IMG/VR virus record: IMGVR_UViG_3300027777_000087
Coordinates: 1 to 32,637 of that record
DNA from: a virus
Direction: 5' to 3' (one strand)
Length of the DNA stretch: 32,637 nucleotides
The notes beneath the pieces were generated by a model. That model saw only the letters and a program-made list of their open reading frames with translations. It was not told where the DNA came from and did no database searches. Shown one piece after another: positions 1-7,432 of the stretch. Numbering within the stretch: the first letter of the stretch is position 1; every line of letters starts with the position of its first letter. Position numbers and translations under genes: made by a program.

Positions 1-543
1 AAGACCGCCCACACAGTGGCCGAGGAATACATCCGCGATGATGTGCCAGTTCCCCCTGCTTTTGATTACATGAAACCCACGTTAGACGTGCTGAAAAGCA
101 TTGAAGGAGAAAAGTTATGCGAGGTGAAGTTGGGGCTGACCAAAGACCTAGAAGCATGCGATTTCAGTGCACCGAATGTATGGTGGCATGGGATAGCCGA
201 CTTGGTCATCATCAATCGGGAGAAGGGGATAGCCTATTCTTTGGACTACAAGACAAGCAAGAGTGCGAGGTATGCGGATGTGAAGCAACTGGACATCGTA
301 GCCTGTGGCCTGTTTGCCAAGTTCCCGGAGGTGCAGAAGGTGAAGTCCGGCCTTGTCTTCGTGGTGAGCAAGGAGTTTGTACGGGCTGTGCACCATAGAG
401 AAATGCGGGACAAGTACCTAGAGAAGCCAGCACAAGACGTTGCCCGTATCGAGGCAGCGGTAAAGAACGGGGTGTGGAACCCCATAAGCGGCCCACTGTG
501 CAAGTTCTGTGCGGTAAAGTCATGTGAGTACAACAGGAGTTAA
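1..543 (+). CDS. PD-(D/E)XK nuclease, Cas4/RecB-like (5' partial)
   Basis: The reading frame is open from base 1, so the N-terminus lies outside the window; a GTG at 16 is in frame but need not be the start. The visible part shows the core of a PD-(D/E)XK (RecB/Cas4-type) exonuclease: GIADLVI supplies the acidic residue, YSLDYKTSK the D-x-K pair, and QLDIVACGLF the following helix with a conserved Gln. The C-terminus CKFCAVKSCEYN has three closely spaced cysteines as in Fe-S-cluster members of this family (a fourth would lie upstream or be absent). Family members degrade or process DNA ends; in phages they sit with replication/recombination genes, as here, followed 2 bp later by an HNH gene and a helicase. 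Family assignment is fairly sure; the exact polarity and substrate are not known. Confidence 0.8.
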   Translation, partial: KTAHTVAEEYIRDDVPVPPAFDYMKPTLDVLKSIEGEKLCEVKLGLTKDLEACDFSAPNVWWHGIADLVIINREKGIAYSLDYKTSKSARYADVKQLDIVACGLFAKFPEVQKVKSGLVFVVSKEFVRAVHHREMRDKYLEKPAQDVARIEAAVKNGVWNPISGPLCKFCAVKSCEYNRS

Positions 544-545
544 TC

Positions 546-821
546 ATGCCCTACGTAAACAAACCCCGCCCCTACAAAAAGGAATACCAGCAACAGCTAG
601 ACCGAGGCGAAGAGAAGCCCCGCCTTGAACGCCAACGTGCCCGCACCGAGATGGACAAGAAGGGTGTTGACCGAGCCGGTAAGGACATCGACCATGCAAT
701 CCCACTATCCAAGGGGGGCACAAACGCTGCGGGTAATCTGAAGCTAAAAAGCCCAAGTGCCAACCGCTCTTTCTCCCGCAACTCAGACCACACGGTCAAA
801 GTCAATAAGCCCAAAAAATGA
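546..821 (+). CDS. Small HNH endonuclease-like protein
   Basis: A 91-aa basic protein. Residues about 48-75 contain DIDHAIPLSKGGTNAAGNL and a later SPSANRSF, matching the HNH pattern (D-H-x-x-P-L-x-x-G-G ... N-L ... N). The first His is in DH, and the usual terminal His is replaced by Asn (an HNN variant). The first half is charged and probably helical, rich in R, K, E and Q. Proteins of this size occur widely in phage replication regions and are annotated as HNH nucleases; activity is inferred. AGGAG lies 6 nt before the ATG, just inside the end of the nuclease gene. The stop overlaps the next start as ATGA, so the helicase is probably translationally coupled. Confidence 0.75.
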   Translation: MPYVNKPRPYKKEYQQQLDRGEEKPRLERQRARTEMDKKGVDRAGKDIDHAIPLSKGGTNAAGNLKLKSPSANRSFSRNSDHTVKVNKPKK

Positions 822-2206
822 ACCTATCAGAGTATGAGTGGCCCCGTCCACACGGGTTCACCCCGTTTGCGCATCAGAAGTTAACAGCCGAGTTCCTATT
901 AGCAAACCCCAAAGCTTTTTGCTTCAACGAGCAGGGTACAGGTAAGACAGCATCAGTGATTTGGGCCGTGGACTATCTCATGCAGATAGGGCTGGTGAAA
1001 CGAGTGTTAGTGGTGTGCCCCCTGTCCATCATGAAGTCAGCGTGGCAGGGTGACCTATTTAAGTTTGCGTTGCATCGCACCGTTGCGATAGCTTATGGCA
1101 GCGCAGATAAGCGCAAAGAAATCATCAGGGGCAATGCGGAGTTCGTCATCATCAACTTCGATGGGGTCGGCATCGTCAAGAAGGAAATCCTTGAAGGCGG
1201 CTTTGACCTTATTGTGGTGGACGAGGCATCCGCATACAAGAACGCACAGACGACACGCTGGAAAATCATGCGTGACCTGAACAAAGCCATTAAGGGCCTG
1301 TGGATGCTGACGGGTACACCCGCTGCGCAATCTCCTGTGGATGCTTACGGACTAGCTAAGTTGGTCAACCCCAAGGCTGTGTCGCCGTTCTTTGGGCAGT
1401 TCAAGGACACGGTGATGACCAAGGTGAGCATGTACCGCTGGGTTCCTAAGCCCAACGCCAAAGACATCGTGCACAAGATTCTTCAGCCAGCTATCCGGTT
1501 TGAGAAGAAGCAGTGCCTTGACCTACCTCCGGTTGTTTTTGCCGAGCGGGATGTGCGGATGTCGCCGCAACAGCTTAAGTACTACAACACCCTGAAGAAG
1601 CAGATGCTTATCGAAGCCGACGGGGAAGAAGTGAGCGCGGTCAACGCTGCGGTACAGATAAGCAAGCTACTGCAAATTGCCGGTGGTGCGGTGTATACCG
1701 ACAAGGGCGAAGTCATCGAGTTTGATGTAAGCAGTCGGCTGAACGTGGTGCAGGAAGTCATCGAAGAGTCGAGCCACAAGGTGCTGGTGTTCGTGCCCTT
1801 TACTCACACCATAGAACTGCTGGAGAAGCACCTAACCAAGAACGGCATAACGTGTGAAGTCATCAACGGAAGCGTCAGTGTCAACAACCGCTCCGACATC
1901 GTTAAGCGGTTCCAAGAACAACCCGCAACCAAGGTGTTGCTCATTCAACCACAAACCGCATCTCACGGGTTAACCCTGACTGCGGCGAACACAATCGTCT
2001 GGTACGCTCCCTGTACAAGCGTGGAAACCTACCTACAAGCTAACGCACGTATTGACCGTCCCGGTCAGGTCAACAACATGACCGTAGTGCACGTCACGGG
2101 CAGTCCGATTGAGGCCAAGATGTACCGCATGCTGCAAGGTAACATCGAAAACCACAGCAAAATCATAGACTTATACCGCCAAGAAATTTCTACAGAAACA
2201 CGTTGA
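818..2206 (+). CDS. SNF2/SF2-type DEAD-box DNA helicase
   Basis: A 462-aa superfamily 2 helicase/translocase. Motifs visible in order: Q-like region FTPFAHQ (15-20); Walker A NEQGTGKT (37-44); motif Ia VLVVCPLS (63-70); Walker B VVDEAS (133-138), so DEAS rather than DEAH; motif III LTGTPA (164-169); motif V QTASHGLTLTAANTIVWY; and motif VI QANARIDRPGQ (407-417), typical of SNF2 proteins. It would use ATP to move on or remodel duplex DNA during phage replication or recombination. It starts inside the HNH gene (ATGA overlap), and its stop codon lies within the -35 hexamer of the promoter for the following genes. The length is normal for stand-alone phage SNF2-like helicases. No specificity domain is visible. 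Confidence 0.88.
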   Translation: MNLSEYEWPRPHGFTPFAHQKLTAEFLLANPKAFCFNEQGTGKTASVIWAVDYLMQIGLVKRVLVVCPLSIMKSAWQGDLFKFALHRTVAIAYGSADKRKEIIRGNAEFVIINFDGVGIVKKEILEGGFDLIVVDEASAYKNAQTTRWKIMRDLNKAIKGLWMLTGTPAAQSPVDAYGLAKLVNPKAVSPFFGQFKDTVMTKVSMYRWVPKPNAKDIVHKILQPAIRFEKKQCLDLPPVVFAERDVRMSPQQLKYYNTLKKQMLIEADGEEVSAVNAAVQISKLLQIAGGAVYTDKGEVIEFDVSSRLNVVQEVIEESSHKVLVFVPFTHTIELLEKHLTKNGITCEVINGSVSVNNRSDIVKRFQEQPATKVLLIQPQTASHGLTLTAANTIVWYAPCTSVETYLQANARIDRPGQVNNMTVVHVTGSPIEAKMYRMLQGNIENHSKIIDLYRQEISTETR

Positions 2207-2230
2207 CAATGTCAAAAGTTATGGTATAGT
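2203..2230 (+). promoter_or_regulatory. Near-consensus sigma70 promoter with extended -10
   Basis: TTGACA at 2203-2208 is a perfect -35, followed after 16 bp by TATAGT at 2225-2230, one mismatch from TATAAT. TG at 2222-2223 gives an extended -10 (TGGTATAGT). The helicase stop codon TGA (2204-2206) is embedded in the -35. The expected start is at about 2236-2239, exactly where a long hairpin begins. This is the clearest bacterial-type promoter found in the window. It would let host RNA polymerase transcribe the lipoprotein cassette and downstream replication genes independently of the upstream nuclease/helicase genes. Confidence 0.75.
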
Positions 2231-2237
2231 TCTTTTC

Positions 2238-2300
2238 GTGGGGGTTGGTTTCGGCTTGTTGCTGTGATAGACGGAGCCGCTAGAAAAAGCCAGCCCCCAC
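2238..2300 (+). promoter_or_regulatory. Long 5'-terminal leader hairpin (structured 5' UTR)
   Basis: GTGGGGG (2238-2244) pairs with CCCCCAC (2294-2300), and the stem continues through 2251/2287 for 14 bp with two G-U pairs. An inner stem CGGCT (2252-2256) pairs with AGCCG (2275-2279), leaving a 3'-side bulge (2280-2286) and a loop of about 16-18 nt. There is no U-tract after the stem on the plus strand, so it is not a simple terminator. It lies at the predicted transcript 5' end and is followed by a 26-nt single-stranded stretch with AGGAG before the lipoprotein ATG. Possible roles are mRNA 5'-end protection, a regulatory element, or a small RNA. No known Rfam family was recognised. Confidence 0.6.
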
Positions 2301-2326
2301 ACCTTAACTAACCATAGGAGTAAACA

Positions 2327-2734
2327 ATGAAACGCACTATTGCAATCATCGCCGCCGCTTGCGCACTCGTCGCTTGTGGTAGCAAAGAAGTTAGCTTTGC
2401 CTCGTTGGAGGAAGCCAAGGGCACAGCGCGTGAGAACGCAATGTGGAACGCGCAACGCTATCGGCAGGAGAACATCCTGTACAAGGGCTGGGACATCATT
2501 GGCCGGGGTGACTCGACTCAGGACAACGCATGCCCCCAAGGTGATGGCTGGGCCACGCTGGAGTTTGTGAACCCTGAGAAGACCAAGCTCGTCAAGGTCA
2601 AGTGTTCTACTGTGTCGGGCAACACTGGCTGCTTAGAGGATGGCGACTTTAAGACCAAGCCGTTTGCGTCCGAGGACGGTCACTGCCAGCCCATCAATAA
2701 GGTTCCCTACCCACTGCCCAAGGTGGCGAAATGA
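2327..2734 (+). CDS. Predicted phage lipoprotein
   Basis: A 135-aa protein. The N-terminus has a KR charge pair, a hydrophobic stretch (IAIIAAACALVAC) and a lipobox LVAC at 14-17, so it should be exported, lipidated at Cys17 and cleaved to leave a mature protein starting CGSKEV. G at +2 does not signal inner-membrane retention, so outer-membrane sorting is expected. The mature part has four more cysteines (in NACPQG, VKCST, TGCLE and GHCQP) that could form two periplasmic disulfides. AGGAG is 6 nt upstream of the ATG. It is the first gene behind the strong promoter and leader hairpin and overlaps the next small membrane gene by ATGA. Phage lipoproteins can act in superinfection exclusion (for example T5 Llp); that role here is only a hypothesis. 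The family was not recognised. Confidence 0.8.
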   Translation: MKRTIAIIAAACALVACGSKEVSFASLEEAKGTARENAMWNAQRYRQENILYKGWDIIGRGDSTQDNACPQGDGWATLEFVNPEKTKLVKVKCSTVSGNTGCLEDGDFKTKPFASEDGHCQPINKVPYPLPKVAK

Positions 2735-2832
2735 TGGTACTGGACATTCTCATTGGCTTGGGCATGTTGGTGTTTGGCGCAGTGTGCTGGACAGCGGGTG
2801 TTACCTACGGTCGCCTGACCATCCGTAAATAA
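2731..2832 (+). CDS. 33-aa single-pass membrane peptide
   Basis: The ATG at 2731 overlaps the lipoprotein stop (ATGA). The product starts MMVLDILIGLGMLVFG, continues through AVCWTAGV and ends TYGRLTIRK. Roughly residues 3-25 form one hydrophobic membrane helix with a short positively charged C-terminal tail, suggesting the tail stays in the cytoplasm. It ends 19 nt before the next ATG and fills the otherwise empty gap. Its function is unknown. Its coupling to a lipoprotein makes an envelope-acting pair possible. The tight overlap, clean membrane profile and lack of alternative coding support it as real despite its length. Confidence 0.6.
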   Translation: MMVLDILIGLGMLVFGAVCWTAGVTYGRLTIRK

Positions 2833-2851
2833 TTTTCTACAGGAGTAAACA

Positions 2852-3277
2852 ATGGACGAAGCAGTTCAGGGGGAATCAGCCCCCGTTGATATGGACAAGC
2901 TAGCTGCCGTGTACATCAAAATACGCGACAAGCGGGCTACGGCCAAGAGAGAGTTTGACGAGAAAGACAAAGGGCTCGAAGAGCAGATGCAGTTGATCGC
3001 AGATGAGATGCTTGAAGCATGCAAGCGCATCGGAGCCGACAGCATCAAAACCCCACACGGCACAATCATGCGTTCAGTTAAGTCACGGTACTGGACAAAC
3101 GATTGGGATTCTATGTACACGTTCATCGAAGAACAGGGTGCATTTGGCCTACTGGAGAAACGACTTCATCAGACAAACATGAAGGACTTCCTTGCAGAGA
3201 ATCCCGACTTGTATCCCGTTGGTCTCAACGTGGAGAATTCTTACACCGTGGTAGTTAGACGTTCAAAGGAAAACTGA
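2852..3277 (+). CDS. Conserved phage protein, N-terminal coiled coil
   Basis: A 141-aa protein of unrecognised function. Residues about 14-62 are strongly charged and helical (KIRDKRATAKREFDEKDKGLEEQ then QLIADEML), a probable coiled coil. The remainder, with KTPHGTIMRSVKSRYW, FIEEQGAFGLLEKR and a beta-like ENSYTVVVRRSK end, looks like a small alpha/beta domain. The arrangement resembles Gp157-like or Gam-like phage proteins that sit by ssDNA-binding genes, but identity is not certain. Its initiation site (AGGAGTAAACAATG at 2841-2854) is identical to that of the lipoprotein gene. The next gene starts 2 nt after its stop. Confidence 0.7.
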   Translation: MDEAVQGESAPVDMDKLAAVYIKIRDKRATAKREFDEKDKGLEEQMQLIADEMLEACKRIGADSIKTPHGTIMRSVKSRYWTNDWDSMYTFIEEQGAFGLLEKRLHQTNMKDFLAENPDLYPVGLNVENSYTVVVRRSKEN

Positions 3278-3279
3278 AA

Positions 3280-3426
3280 ATGAGTAATGCGTTAAATGCA
3301 GATGAAATTCTGCGTGTTCAAGCTATGGAGATGGCAGTGAAACTCTGCCTAAAGGACTTCGACCAAGATGCGGTCTTGCTTGCTCAAGCAATCTATAAAT
3401 TTTTCAAAGGAGAAGTAAATGAGTAA
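3280..3426 (+). CDS. Small 48-aa hypothetical protein
   Basis: ATG at 3280, starting MSNALNADEILRVQ and ending FFKGEVNE; predicted almost wholly helical and amphipathic, with no signal or motif. It follows the previous stop by 2 nt and overlaps the start of the putative ssDNA-binding protein gene by 8 nt; the AGGAG that serves that gene lies in its last codons. AAAGGAAAAC upstream gives a plausible ribosome-binding site. The even fill between two real genes supports it. Function unknown; it could assist the ssDNA-binding protein. Confidence 0.6.
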   Translation: MSNALNADEILRVQAMEMAVKLCLKDFDQDAVLLAQAIYKFFKGEVNE

Positions 3427-4333
3427 TATCGCTCTGCTCAACCAAGACCTCCCCGACTTCCTGCAAACCGCTGGGGTCAGTGAGCTTACAAAGCAACTTG
3501 CTGGTCGTACCGGCGTCAAGCGCATCGTGCCTAAAAATGGCATCTTCCGCAAAGTAGTCGGCGGCGAAGAGATGGGTAAAGTCAAGGGTGACCTCAACAT
3601 CATCGTGGTCAACGCATCACCCAAAGTCGGGCGTATCTTCTACGTCAAGCAATGGAGTCCTGATGCCGAGCCGACCGCACCTGACTGCTTCTCCAATGAT
3701 GGCACTGCGCCTGATGCTGGTTCGGCGAATCCCCAAGCTGACCGCTGCGATAGCTGCCAGCAGAACATCAAGGGTTCGGGCATGGGCAACTCCAAGGCAT
3801 GCCGCTACTCGCGCCGCATTGCTGTGACGCTGGAAGAGGACTTTGGTACTTCGCTTGAGGGCGAGGTCTATCAGATGAACTTGGCTTCCAAGTCGCTGTT
3901 CGGTGATAGCGTCGGTGACAACACCCATCCGTTTGAGAGCTACACCAAGTACCTTGCTAACAACGGCAAGAGCTTGGACTACGTGGTTACACAGATGAGC
4001 TTCAACGAGGACAACGACAACCAGTCGGTGTTGTTTACCCCTGTGCGGTTCATCAACAAGCATGAGCATGGTGTTACGAGCAAATTGGCAGCAGACCCTG
4101 TGGTGCAGAAGATGGTCACCATGACCCCGTATCAAGCCGACGCATCAGCCCGTGCACCCCGACTGGAAGCGCCAGTACGTGTAGCTGAGCCACCGAAAGC
4201 CCAAGCCCCGGCTAAGGATGAACCGCCCTTTGAGGAACCAAAGAAGCGCGAGTCCAAGAAAGCAGCCGAGCCGGTTGCCGCAGTCAAAAAGTCCTTGGAT
4301 TCTGTAGTGGCAGCTTGGACTGACGAGGAATAA
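3419..4333 (+). CDS. Putative phage single-stranded DNA-binding protein
   Basis: 304 aa. Residues about 60-240 form a beta-rich core (VKGDLNIIVVNASPKVGRIFY, RRIAVTLEEDF, YVVTQMSFN, SVLFTPVRFI). A cysteine cluster (CFSN, then DRCDSCQQN and KACRYS) may bind a metal or stabilise the fold. Residues about 245-295 are a Pro/Ala/Lys-rich flexible tail, and the protein ends in an acidic aromatic tip AAWTDEE, the hallmark of SSB-type tails that recruit replication partners (as in E. coli SSB and T7 gp2.5). Placement between replication genes supports this. The OB fold itself is not proven by sequence, so the call rests on tail and context. Its start has AGGAG 6 nt upstream within the preceding gene. 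Confidence 0.6.
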   Translation: MSNIALLNQDLPDFLQTAGVSELTKQLAGRTGVKRIVPKNGIFRKVVGGEEMGKVKGDLNIIVVNASPKVGRIFYVKQWSPDAEPTAPDCFSNDGTAPDAGSANPQADRCDSCQQNIKGSGMGNSKACRYSRRIAVTLEEDFGTSLEGEVYQMNLASKSLFGDSVGDNTHPFESYTKYLANNGKSLDYVVTQMSFNEDNDNQSVLFTPVRFINKHEHGVTSKLAADPVVQKMVTMTPYQADASARAPRLEAPVRVAEPPKAQAPAKDEPPFEEPKKRESKKAAEPVAAVKKSLDSVVAAWTDEE

Positions 4334-4336
4334 AGC

Positions 4337-4576
4337 ATGAGTTATGGTTACAGCCAAAGATTAGTGGACGCCAACAAAGGGGCCGACGCTAAATCTTTGG
4401 GCGTAACCTTGGGTCGCCTATGTATCAAGCATGGGGTGCCTGTTAGTGAGGTAGCGAGATACCTGAACGTAAGTCGGATGACGGTTTACAACTGGTTTTG
4501 GGGAGTAACTACCCCCACCGCTTCCATGAACAACAGCCTCTTTAGTTACATAGAAAAGCTCAAGAAGCGCAAATAG
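4337..4576 (+). CDS. Small helix-turn-helix DNA-binding protein
   Basis: 79 aa. The segment GVPVSEVARYLNVSRMTVYNWFWG fits a helix-turn-helix: first helix VSEVARYL, turn NVS, recognition helix RMTVYNWFWG. The N-terminal part (TLGRLCIKHG) adds a preceding helix, as in XRE/Cro or transposase-like HTH domains. A basic C-terminus (IEKLKKRK) could add DNA contacts. It could be a transcription regulator of the replication block or a replication accessory. GAGGA lies 8 nt before the ATG, in the end of the putative SSB gene. The primase-helicase follows 3 nt after the stop. Confidence 0.75.
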   Translation: MSYGYSQRLVDANKGADAKSLGVTLGRLCIKHGVPVSEVARYLNVSRMTVYNWFWGVTTPTASMNNSLFSYIEKLKKRK

Positions 4577-4579
4577 TAC

Positions 4580-7432
4580 ATGTCCAACTTCGACTTGCTG
4601 GATGCGGTTCTTCCCGTAGGGGGAAGGTACTGCGTGTTAGGGATTGGTAGGTACGTAGACCAGCAATTTGCAGACACACGAGAAGAGGTTGACAAGCTAG
4701 TTGAGAAGTTTGTAGAGCGCAAAGTTGATGTGTATTTTGGGTGCGCCAAGTACGGCCCCCTGAACAACCGCACACACGAGAACGCCACTTACTTCCGCGC
4801 ACTGTGGATGGATATTGACTGCGGCCCCACGAAGGCCGAGCCCGATGAAAAGGGCAGGGTCAAGGGTTACATCGACCAGCAAACTGGGCTTGTTGAGTTT
4901 CAGAAGTTCTGCAAGGTTGTCGGCCTACCAAGGCCAATCCTAGTGAGTTCCGGTTACGGGATTCATGCCTACTGGCTGCTTGAAGAAACGGTATCCCGCG
5001 CAGAGTGGGAACCGCTATCGGGTCGGCTACGTGAGTTGTGTGTAGAGAAGAGTCTCATCGTTGATTCGTCGGTGTTTGAAGCATCACGAGTCCTACGTAT
5101 CCCCGGCACATACAACTTCAAGAACGAAGAGCCAATGCCTGTAGAGGTGTTGAACTCCGATACTGTGCGCATCCCGTATGCGCAGATGAAAGAGTTGCTG
5201 GGCGCACCTGACCCCAAGCCTGAGAAGCCTGACTTCATTCCAAGCTCTATGAGCCCGATGATGGAAGCGTTGATGGCAAACAAGGTCAAGCGGTTCAAAA
5301 CCATCATGATGAAGTCGGCCAAGGGCGAAGGCTGTAACCAACTGATTCATTGCTTTGAGAATCAAGCAACCCTTGAGGAACCACTGTGGCGTTCAGCCTT
5401 GTCGATTGCTGCGTTCTGCGTAGACAAAGACAGTGCTACCAAGAAGATGTCAGACCAGTATCCCGGCTACGACCCTGACGAGGTTGAAGTCAAGGTACAC
5501 AATCTGCTGACCAAGGGTGGGCCGCACCACTGCACTACGTTTGAGAAACAGAACCCCGGCGGGTGCGATGGCTGTGCGCACAAGGGCAAAATTAAATCCC
5601 CGATTGTGCTGGGGACAGAGATAGAGGAAGCCGACGATGAAGACAATGAAGTGGTTGTTGAGGTTGAAGAGGGTAAGCAGGTAACCGTAAACATACCTGA
5701 GTATCCATTCCCATTTTTTCGTGGGAAAAACGGCGGGGTTTATAGACGCGCCGACGATGAAGAAACAGACCCTTTGCTGGTCTATGAACATGATTTTTAC
5801 GTGGTTAAACGTATGCGTGACCCTCAAGCGGGCGAAGTCATATTGTTTAGGCTGCACCTGCCACACGATGGCATCAGAGAATTTTCCATATCCACCGCAG
5901 CTATATCGTCCAAAGACGAGTTGCGCAAAGCACTGGCCCAGCAAGGAGTCATGGCCCACCACAAGCAGTACGAGAACCTCGCTGTCTACGTGGTGACTTT
6001 TGTTAAGAACATGCAGTACACAAAGAAAGCGGACATTATGAGAACACAATTTGGTTGGGTAGAGAACGATAGCAAGTTCATCATGGGCGACAAAGAGATT
6101 ACCAAGGACGGTACGTTCTACAGCCCACCGTCAGAGGCAACGGAGTTCTTCGCCGAGAAGATTCACGCCAAGGGCACTATGGAGAAGTGGAAGGAGGTGT
6201 TCAACCTGTACGCCCTGCCGGGGATGGAGCCGCATGCATTTGCTGCCCTCACTGCGTTCGGTTCGCCGCTGATGAAATTCACGGGTTTGGATGGGGCAAT
6301 CATCAACGTCATCTATGAGATGGCAGGGTCGGGGAAGTCCACCATTCTGCGTATGTGCAACAGTGTGTATGGCCAACCTAAAGAACTGATGGCGATTGAG
6401 AAGGACACGTTGAACGCCAAGATGCAGCAGCTTGGGGTGATGAACAACCTGCCCAACACCATCGACGAGATTACCAACATGACGAGCGCGGAGTTCTCCG
6501 ACTTGGCCTACGGCATCAGCCACGGGCGGGGCAAGAACCGGATGCGGGGCAACGTCAATGGTCTACGCCTCAACAACACCTCATGGAACAACATGACCTT
6601 GGCCTCGGCGAATTGCAGCTTCTACGAGAAGCTGGGTGAGTTGAAGAACACACCGGACGGTGAGTCTGTGCGTCTGCTGGAGTACAAGATTGAGCCCAAC
6701 GACGTAATCGGCGTAGCTGTCGGCAAGCAGATGTTTGACCACCAACTGAACGAGAACTACGGCCACGCTGGAGAAATTTACCTCAGCTTCTTGGTCAACA
6801 ACCTTGAGTACTGCCAAGACCTAGTGCGCAAAGTACAGGCCCGCATCGACAAGGAAGTCCAGTTCACCTCACGGGAACGCTTTTGGTCTGCGCAGTCGGC
6901 ATGCAACATTGCCGGTGGCTTGATTGCCAAGGAGTTAGGACTGCACGACTACCACATGGGCAATGTGTACGGCTGGTTGAAGGGCATGCTGGGCGAGATG
7001 CGCGTCGATGTGAAGCCCCCTAGCCTGTCCCCCATCTCTACGCTGGGTGAGTTCATTAACGGGCACATCTACAACACGCTGGTGGTCAACGGGGAAGTCG
7101 ATTCTCGAAGTAACCTGTCGGCGCTGCCGACGCTGGAGCCACGAGGGGAGTTGCTCATACGCTACGAACCGGACACCAAGCACCTCTACATCTCGGCCAA
7201 GCAGTTCAAGGGTTTCTGCGTCAAGCAGCAGACGGGCTACAAGGAGCTACTGAGGAAGCTGACCGACCTAGGGATTTTCCTAGAGGCTACCAACAAGCGC
7301 ATGTCCAAGGGCATGAAGATTGTGTCCCCTGCTGTGCGCGTTTTGAAGTTCGACACTTCTGCCGACGAGACCCTACGGGTAGAAGCCATATTGGGCACAG
7401 ATGAAAATCGAGACAGTAGCGTACAGAGTTGA
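4580..7432 (+). CDS. Primase-helicase: AEP-like primase fused to DUF927-type helicase
   Basis: 950 aa, the main replication protein of the window. Residues about 1-210 look like an archaeo-eukaryotic-type primase: WMDIDCG (76-82) supplies the D-x-D metal site and SSGYGIHAYW (123-132, His129) the second motif, with SRVLRIPGTYNFK (169-181) completing the core. A His/Cys cluster HHC...CDGC (316-332) may bind zinc, followed by an acidic linker (347-365). Residues about 375-900 match a DUF927-like helicase: FGWVENDSKFIMGDKEI (491-507), Walker A MAGSGKST (581-588), Walker B TIDE (627-630) and GRGKNRMRG (649-657). It should prime and unwind DNA at the fork; no polymerase is in the window. The start has only a weak ribosome-binding site 3 nt after the HTH gene, so coupling is likely. 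Confidence 0.85.
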   Translation: MSNFDLLDAVLPVGGRYCVLGIGRYVDQQFADTREEVDKLVEKFVERKVDVYFGCAKYGPLNNRTHENATYFRALWMDIDCGPTKAEPDEKGRVKGYIDQQTGLVEFQKFCKVVGLPRPILVSSGYGIHAYWLLEETVSRAEWEPLSGRLRELCVEKSLIVDSSVFEASRVLRIPGTYNFKNEEPMPVEVLNSDTVRIPYAQMKELLGAPDPKPEKPDFIPSSMSPMMEALMANKVKRFKTIMMKSAKGEGCNQLIHCFENQATLEEPLWRSALSIAAFCVDKDSATKKMSDQYPGYDPDEVEVKVHNLLTKGGPHHCTTFEKQNPGGCDGCAHKGKIKSPIVLGTEIEEADDEDNEVVVEVEEGKQVTVNIPEYPFPFFRGKNGGVYRRADDEETDPLLVYEHDFYVVKRMRDPQAGEVILFRLHLPHDGIREFSISTAAISSKDELRKALAQQGVMAHHKQYENLAVYVVTFVKNMQYTKKADIMRTQFGWVENDSKFIMGDKEITKDGTFYSPPSEATEFFAEKIHAKGTMEKWKEVFNLYALPGMEPHAFAALTAFGSPLMKFTGLDGAIINVIYEMAGSGKSTILRMCNSVYGQPKELMAIEKDTLNAKMQQLGVMNNLPNTIDEITNMTSAEFSDLAYGISHGRGKNRMRGNVNGLRLNNTSWNNMTLASANCSFYEKLGELKNTPDGESVRLLEYKIEPNDVIGVAVGKQMFDHQLNENYGHAGEIYLSFLVNNLEYCQDLVRKVQARIDKEVQFTSRERFWSAQSACNIAGGLIAKELGLHDYHMGNVYGWLKGMLGEMRVDVKPPSLSPISTLGEFINGHIYNTLVVNGEVDSRSNLSALPTLEPRGELLIRYEPDTKHLYISAKQFKGFCVKQQTGYKELLRKLTDLGIFLEATNKRMSKGMKIVSPAVRVLKFDTSADETLRVEAILGTDENRDSSVQS

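Noticed and set aside
2238-2300. Possible tRNA or known riboswitch
   Set aside because: One long hairpin, no cloverleaf, no T-arm or CCA end, and no recognised riboswitch core.
3617-4135. 172-aa minus-strand open frame
   Set aside because: Lies wholly antisense to the putative SSB gene, in the plus-strand block, and resembles nothing.
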